A DNA stretch of 12,229 nt, taken from Bacteroidales bacterium (lineage in GTDB: Bacteria > Bacteroidota > Bacteroidia > Bacteroidales > UBA932). Of this stretch, positions 8,690 through 12,229 are shown piece after piece. Numbering within the stretch: the stretch's first letter is position 1; every line of letters starts with the position of its first letter. Location: NCBI GenBank assembly GCA_024402115.1, contig JAKSJQ010000053.1:1-12229 (forward strand), in the 5' to 3' direction. The notes beneath the pieces are model-generated. The model searched no databases. It saw only the letters and a program-made list of their open reading frames with translations, and was not told the origin of the DNA. The position numbers and the translations under genes were made by a program.

Positions 8690-8694
8690 ACGCA

Positions 8695-8716
8695 AATCTA
8701 CAGAATTTTGTAGATT
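8695..8716. repeat. Imperfect 22-bp palindrome between the GH25 and fusion oxidoreductase genes
   Basis: The arms AATCTACA (8695-8702) and TGTAGATT (8709-8716) are separated by GAATTT, whose inner AATT also pairs; only the G/T pair at 8703 and 8708 breaks the symmetry. It begins 6 bases upstream of the GH25 ATG and ends 25 bases before the ATG of the oxidoreductase, so it sits in the middle of a short divergent promoter region of 52 bases. A regulator binding here could control both genes. Confidence 0.5.
8703..8710 (+). promoter_or_regulatory. Possible -7 box for the fusion oxidoreductase gene (GAATTTTG)
   Basis: GAATTTTG differs from TAnnTTTG at one position and stands 31 bases before the ATG, followed by an A-rich leader. 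No good -33 TTTG is seen at 19-21 bp. On the opposite strand, 8700 to 8693 reads TAGATTTG, an exact consensus match. However, it is so close to the GH25 ATG that the transcript would be leaderless or nearly so. Both calls are tentative. Confidence 0.35.
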
Positions 8717-8741
8717 AGTAAGAACAAAACACTAACTCGTT

Positions 8742-11700
8742 ATGTCTCGTATCAGCTCCCATCCTATCCTTCCCATTCCTGAAGGAAAGGAAACTACCTT
8801 TGTCTACAATGGCGTAGAGGTCCATGGCATTGAAGGCCAGACAATTGCAGCCGCTCTCCATCAGGCGGGATTTCCTGTCCACAGCCACAGCGTCGACGGT
8901 CGAAACCGTTCGATGAACTGCGGTATCGGCAAGTGCGGTGCCTGCCAGATGCTGGTTGACGGAGAGGTAAAGCGTATCTGCGTCACCAAGGTGGACGGCG
9001 TCCGCGAAGTTGCGGAGATCTCGAAGGACAGCTACGACACCGAAAGCAAGCTCAAGCCAAGGACAGAGGGCAGCAAGGTGTATGTCACTGATGTGGCGAT
9101 CATCGGCGCGGGCCCTGCGGGACTTGCGTGCCGCGAGACATTGAAGGAACTCGGAATCGAGTCGATCGTGGTGGATGCAAATTCGAAGATCGGCGGCCAG
9201 TTCGTGATGCAGACCCATTGTTTCTTCTTTTTCGAGAAGGAGAAGAGGTTCGGCGACAAGCGCGGCTTCGACATCGCTGCGGACCTTGCGGGTGAGGACA
9301 AGAGCGGAATCATGCTCAATTCGACGGTATGCGACATTCTCCAGGACCGCAGGCTGATGGTCAAGAATATCGAGACCGGAGAGACTTTCTATATCGAGGC
9401 GCGTGCGCTCGTGGTTGCTACGGGTGCCGTTCCGTTCATGCCTACTTTCGAGAATGACGACCTTCCGGGCGTGTATACCGCTGCCGTGGTGCAGAAGATG
9501 ATGAATGCCGAGTTCACGCTTCTGGGCAAGAATGTGCTCACTATCGGTGCGGGCAATATCGGATACCTGACCAGCTACCAGCTCATGCAGGGCGGTGCCA
9601 AGGTCAAGGCTATCCTCGAGGGTATGGACCACGAGGGCGGATTCCCTGTGCAGGCCAACCGTCTCCGCCGTCTCGGCGTGCCTATCATGACTTCCCATGT
9701 CCTTCTCAAGGCTATTCCGAACGAGGACAGGACGGGTGTGACAGGTGCCGTCATTGCTGAATGCAAGAATTTCAAGCCGATTCCGGGTACCGAGAAGGTT
9801 ATCGACGGAATCGACTGCATCAATATCTGTACGGGTCTCATCCCGGACAACCAGCTTCTCAAGAAGGGTGAGCTTCTTTTCGGCAAGCGCTGCCTCGGAG
9901 CGGGCGATGCCGTGAGGATAGGCGAGGGTACCACCGCGGTTCTCCGCGGCAAGCAGTGTGCCTACGAGATTGCCCAGGAGCTTGGAGTACGCTATGACTA
10001 CAACGCATATCTGGCGGTTTCGAAGCAGTATATCGATTCCCAGCAGCGTCCTGTACGCCTCAAGGAGGCTGCGGACTGCCCTGACAAGGAACGTCGCGAT
10101 GCAAGGCCTTTCGTGCGCATGAACTGTCTCTACGGTTTTGCCTGCAATCCTTGTTCGTTCTCCTGCCCTCAGGGTGCCATCACCAAGTCTTCGACCAGTG
10201 TCACCCCGACACTCGATTACAGCAAGTGTATCGGCTGCATGCAGTGCGTGAGCCAGTGTCCTGGTCTTGCGATCTTCGGATATGATACCCGCCGCGAGAC
10301 TCTCTTCCTTCCGATCGAGTTCGAGGTTGAGGAGGGTGCAGAGGTGTTCCTTGTGGACGATAACGGAAAGAAACTGGGCGAGGGTGTGATCGAGAAGATT
10401 CTCAGGAAGCCTACTCTTACCAATGTCGCGAGGGTCAAGGCTTCCGGCATGTCCGAAGAGGCGCTTCTCGGTGTCACCGGTTTCATCGTGAAGGAGAATT
10501 ATCCTGAGCCTATCGAGTTCAAACCTGTCACCGAGGTCGAGTCGGAGACTTACGTCTGCCATTGCGAGGATGTCCCTCTGGACAAGCTTCTCGAGGCTAT
10601 CGGTGACCGCAAGTATATTTCTGTCGACGAGGTGAAGCATATCACCCGTCTCGGTATGGGTGCGTGCCGCGGCAAGAGGTGTATTCCTCGTCTTCGCAGC
10701 AAGCTTCGCGAGTATGGTATCGAGCTGGTGGGCGATGCAACCCCACGTGCCCCTCTCTCCAACCGTGTGACCGTGGGCGAGGCCTTCCCGAGCAGGTACC
10801 ATGATATCTATGTTACCGGCAGCCGCGAGGTCCGTGAGGTCGATGTGCTTGTTGCCGGCGGCGGCATGGGTGGAAGTTCGGTATTCCGCTATTTCGCCGA
10901 GGCTGGAAGGAAGACCGTGCTGATCAATGCCGACCGTGGTTCTACCTGGCGCTGCATCGCCGGTGGCCGTCCAGCTTTCTCTGTTCCGGAACTTGCGGAG
11001 ATTGCGAAGAAGAACCAGGAGATTTTCGTCGATATCCAGAAAGAATACGATATCAATTACCGTGAGACGAGGTATATCTCGTTTGCTCACGACGATGCTA
11101 CATACAAGTCTCTCGTCGATTCATGCGAGTGGTCGAATGCCTACATGATCGACAGGAAGGATTTCCTCAGGGAGGTTTCTCCGTATTTCAATCCTGACCA
11201 GAAGACCTATTTCGCGGCTCAGATTTCCGAGCATTGCTGGCAGGCGACTCCGGGAAGGACGGTCGATTATGTCCGTGGCAAGGGTGTTGCCTGCGGTGGC
11301 GTTGTTCTCGAGGATACGCGCCTGATCGAAGTCCATAAGGAGGGGGACAGGTACCATGCTCTCGTATACACCCATGACCAGAAGTATGTCGAGTTTGTGT
11401 GTGAGCATTTTGTGAATGCGCTTGGCTGGAATGCCGAGAAGTTCTGTCAGATGCTGGGCTACGATACCGGTTTCTATGCTGTCAAGCACCAGGCTTTCAT
11501 CACTCCGCGCCTGCCGCTTCTGGGAAAGGATGGCGATATGCTTGACATGCTGATCGACCGTCGCCGCCGCAATGATTTTGCTGCGGTCTATGGTCAGCAG
11601 CTTGCGAGTACGGGTCAGTTTATCGTCTGTGCTTCTCCGGCTGTCGATGCGAAGTGCGTGATCAATGATTTCAGCCAGAACAGGACGAATACGCGCGAGT

Positions 11701-11972
11701 TCCTCGAGATCTGTTCGGATGTGCTCTGTGATTGGGTCCCTTCGATGGCGAATGTGCCGCTGCAGGCTTGCTGGGCGGGTAATTACCTGGAGCCTCGCTA
11801 TGTGATCGATCCTGCCAAGGGTCTCTTCGTCGGTCTCCAGGGACATGGTTTCATGATGAGCATGTACCTTGCCAAGATGTACGTCGACAAGGCTCTCGGC
11901 CGCGTGGTTCCTGCCTATTTCGACCGTCTCGCCCTCGAGGGTGACGGTCTCACCGAGAACGCCTTCAGGTAG
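8742..11972 (+). CDS. Multidomain fusion flavo-iron-sulfur oxidoreductase (HcnABC / octopine oxidase / proline dehydrogenase-like)
   Basis: A 1076-residue probable amino or imino acid dehydrogenase. Domains in order: (1) [2Fe-2S] domain, about 17-95, cysteines 60, 65, 68 and 80 (NCGIGKCGACQMLVDG); (2) FAD/NAD(P)-type flavoprotein, about 115-415, with IIGAGPAG (120-127) and a second Rossmann motif TIGAGNIG (267-274); (3) ferredoxin-like segment, about 460-510, cysteines 462, 468, 471, 475P and 496, 499, 502, 506P; (4) BFD-like [2Fe-2S] domain, cysteines 606, 608, 642 and 647 (CHCED...GMGACRGKRC); (5) DAO-type flavoprotein, about 698-1070, with VAGGGMGGS (704-712) and C-terminal VGLQGHGFMMS (1030-1040). 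Domains 1, 2 plus 4, and 5 correspond to HcnA, HcnB and HcnC or equivalent subunits of opine oxidases and D-hydroxyproline dehydrogenase; a separate ferredoxin-type subunit exists in archaeal dye-linked L-proline dehydrogenase. No folate-binding GCV_T domain is seen, so it is not sarcosine oxidase alpha. The ATG at 8742 precedes the first domain correctly. Substrate unknown; localisation cytoplasmic (no signal peptide). Confidence 0.88.
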   Translation: MSRISSHPILPIPEGKETTFVYNGVEVHGIEGQTIAAALHQAGFPVHSHSVDGRNRSMNCGIGKCGACQMLVDGEVKRICVTKVDGVREVAEISKDSYDTESKLKPRTEGSKVYVTDVAIIGAGPAGLACRETLKELGIESIVVDANSKIGGQFVMQTHCFFFFEKEKRFGDKRGFDIAADLAGEDKSGIMLNSTVCDILQDRRLMVKNIETGETFYIEARALVVATGAVPFMPTFENDDLPGVYTAAVVQKMMNAEFTLLGKNVLTIGAGNIGYLTSYQLMQGGAKVKAILEGMDHEGGFPVQANRLRRLGVPIMTSHVLLKAIPNEDRTGVTGAVIAECKNFKPIPGTEKVIDGIDCINICTGLIPDNQLLKKGELLFGKRCLGAGDAVRIGEGTTAVLRGKQCAYEIAQELGVRYDYNAYLAVSKQYIDSQQRPVRLKEAADCPDKERRDARPFVRMNCLYGFACNPCSFSCPQGAITKSSTSVTPTLDYSKCIGCMQCVSQCPGLAIFGYDTRRETLFLPIEFEVEEGAEVFLVDDNGKKLGEGVIEKILRKPTLTNVARVKASGMSEEALLGVTGFIVKENYPEPIEFKPVTEVESETYVCHCEDVPLDKLLEAIGDRKYISVDEVKHITRLGMGACRGKRCIPRLRSKLREYGIELVGDATPRAPLSNRVTVGEAFPSRYHDIYVTGSREVREVDVLVAGGGMGGSSVFRYFAEAGRKTVLINADRGSTWRCIAGGRPAFSVPELAEIAKKNQEIFVDIQKEYDINYRETRYISFAHDDATYKSLVDSCEWSNAYMIDRKDFLREVSPYFNPDQKTYFAAQISEHCWQATPGRTVDYVRGKGVACGGVVLEDTRLIEVHKEGDRYHALVYTHDQKYVEFVCEHFVNALGWNAEKFCQMLGYDTGFYAVKHQAFITPRLPLLGKDGDMLDMLIDRRRRNDFAAVYGQQLASTGQFIVCASPAVDAKCVINDFSQNRTNTREFLEICSDVLCDWVPSMANVPLQACWAGNYLEPRYVIDPAKGLFVGLQGHGFMMSMYLAKMYVDKALGRVVPAYFDRLALEGDGLTENAFR

Positions 11973-11977
11973 CAGGT

Positions 11978-12073
11978 CGGCTGGTGATATCGGGCATCGG
12001 GAGATCCTCCCCGCAAGCGGGTCCCCTCCCTTTTCGGGAGCCAAAGTCTCCCGATGCCCGATATCACCAGCCG
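11978..12073. repeat. 96-nt foldable element: 27-bp perfect inverted repeat enclosing two hairpins
   Basis: The outer arms 11978-12004 and 12047-12073 are perfect complements over 27 bp (they begin CGGCTGGTGATATCGGGC and end with the complement). The 42-nt interior holds two further hairpins: CCCGC/GCGGG (12010-12014 with 12017-12021) and CTCCC/GGGAG (12026-12030 with 12036-12040, loop TTTTC). The whole would fold as a three-way junction. It starts 5 nt after the stop codon of the fusion gene. No T-run follows the right arm. No target-site duplication is obvious, so a MITE-like or dispersed intergenic repeat is possible but not shown. Confidence 0.85.
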
Positions 12074-12085
12074 GACTACTTTCTA

Positions 12086-12121
12086 CTGGCTCCTTGGCTC
12101 CTTTCGCTGGCTCCTTGGCTC
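12086..12121 (+). repeat. Direct repeat of 15 nt (CTGGCTCCTTGGCTC), two copies
   Basis: Identical copies at 12086-12100 and 12107-12121 have a period of 21 and a CTTTCG spacer. Each copy itself contains two TGGCTC words. TTGGCTCC at 12094-12101 is complementary to GGAGCCAA at 12037-12044 inside the preceding foldable element, so the two could pair in RNA. The repeat is non-coding as far as I can see. Confidence 0.7.
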
Positions 12122-12156
12122 TCCTAACAACTTGACAGACAGTCTTTTAGCATTTT

Positions 12157-12186
12157 ACCCTTCGGCTAGATAGCCGAAGGGTTTTT
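12157..12186 (+). terminator. Intrinsic terminator downstream of the fusion oxidoreductase gene
   Basis: The arms ACCCTTCGGCTA (12157-12168) and TAGCCGAAGGGT (12171-12182) are perfect complements around GA. In practice the loop is about 6 nt and the stem at least 10 bp. TTTTT follows at 12182-12186. The T-run on the right only makes it a plus-strand terminator. It lies 184 nt after the gene's stop codon, so the transcript would include the foldable element and the direct repeat. Confidence 0.88.
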
Positions 12187-12229
12187 ACTTATTAGTCTGT
12201 CTATTAATTAGTTATAACTGCCTGTTTCT
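12187..12229. other. AT-rich window end, no gene recognised
   Basis: The last 43 bases are AT-rich and contain a 10-bp palindrome AGTTATAACT (12210-12219), but no promoter box matching TAnnTTTG and no start of a recognisable reading frame. They may be upstream DNA of a gene outside the window. Confidence 0.4.

Noticed and set aside
8690..8695. TTG start for the GH25 gene adding two residues
   Set aside because: It lies within the promoter palindrome and -7-like box; the ATG at 8689 needs no rare start codon.
8715..11090. Open frame of 791 codons on the minus strand opposite the fusion oxidoreductase gene
   Set aside because: The plus strand carries clear cofactor motifs along this whole stretch. 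The minus-strand product has no recognisable domain and a monotonous Leu/Arg/His/Asp/Glu composition, typical of a frame that stays open opposite codon-biased coding sequence.
8742..11972. Assignment of the fusion enzyme as sarcosine oxidase alpha/beta or anaerobic glycerol-3-phosphate dehydrogenase
   Set aside because: There is no GCV_T folate domain and no SoxD/SoxG neighbour. The order with an N-terminal [2Fe-2S] domain and two flavin domains does not match GlpABC.
11121..12044. Open frame of 307 codons on the minus strand
   Set aside because: It is antisense to the DAO domain and runs into the foldable element; no family features.
11978..12073. Foldable element read as an intrinsic terminator or as a tRNA-like gene
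   Set aside because: There is no T-run after the right arm, and the arms and loops lack the conserved tRNA positions. A proper terminator follows at 12157.
12134..12201. GACAGAC and GTCTGTC words flanking the last terminator
   Set aside because: The 7-bp complementarity at this distance is not extended on either side and is probably chance.

Overview
The window looks like a chromosomal segment of a Gram-negative member of the Bacteroidota, most likely order Bacteroidales, with a fairly high GC content. Four things suggest this. There is a lipid A synthesis gene (lpxB). Promoter-like boxes of the Bacteroidetes form TAnnTTTG precede gap, lpxB and sdaA. Clear Shine-Dalgarno sequences are absent, with A/T-rich leaders before the best expressed genes. 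The YidC, LemA and GAPDH proteins are of Bacteroidales character. Genus cannot be decided from the sequence alone.

Layout: 1-4108 is a plus-strand run, probably one operon: the 3' part of yidC (membrane insertase), yggS (PLP homeostasis protein), lemA and a DUF2207 membrane protein. Spacings are 11 nt, 16 nt and a 1-nt stop/start overlap. lpxB follows on the minus strand (4125-5294), tail to tail with that run. A 179-nt divergent region with two back-to-back -7 boxes separates lpxB from gap (5474-6472), which has the T-ending codon use of a very highly expressed gene and ends in a strong terminator. sdaA (6618-7823, iron-sulfur L-serine dehydratase) has its own promoter, built into a perfect 15-bp inverted repeat. 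A membrane-anchored GH25 muramidase lies on the minus strand (7841-8689), convergent with sdaA.

The last gene (8742-11972) is the most unusual one. It encodes a 1076-residue flavo-iron-sulfur protein that joins in one chain the parts normally found as separate subunits of the HcnABC, octopine/nopaline oxidase, hydroxyproline dehydrogenase or dye-linked proline dehydrogenase type. These are a [2Fe-2S] domain, an FAD/NAD(P)-type flavoprotein, an eight-cysteine ferredoxin-like segment, a BFD-type [2Fe-2S] domain and a DAO-type flavoprotein. It is probably an amino or imino acid dehydrogenase feeding electrons to an anaerobic acceptor; the substrate cannot be read from the sequence. Its stop codon is followed by a 96-nt foldable element (27-bp perfect outer stem with two inner hairpins), a short direct repeat and an intrinsic terminator.

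Functionally this is mostly housekeeping: membrane protein insertion, lipid A, glycolysis and serine catabolism. The parts that deserve a second look are the fusion enzyme, its structured 3' region, the sdaA operator-like repeat and the interlocked lpxB/gap promoters. No CRISPR array, transposase, phage gene, rRNA or tRNA was recognised.
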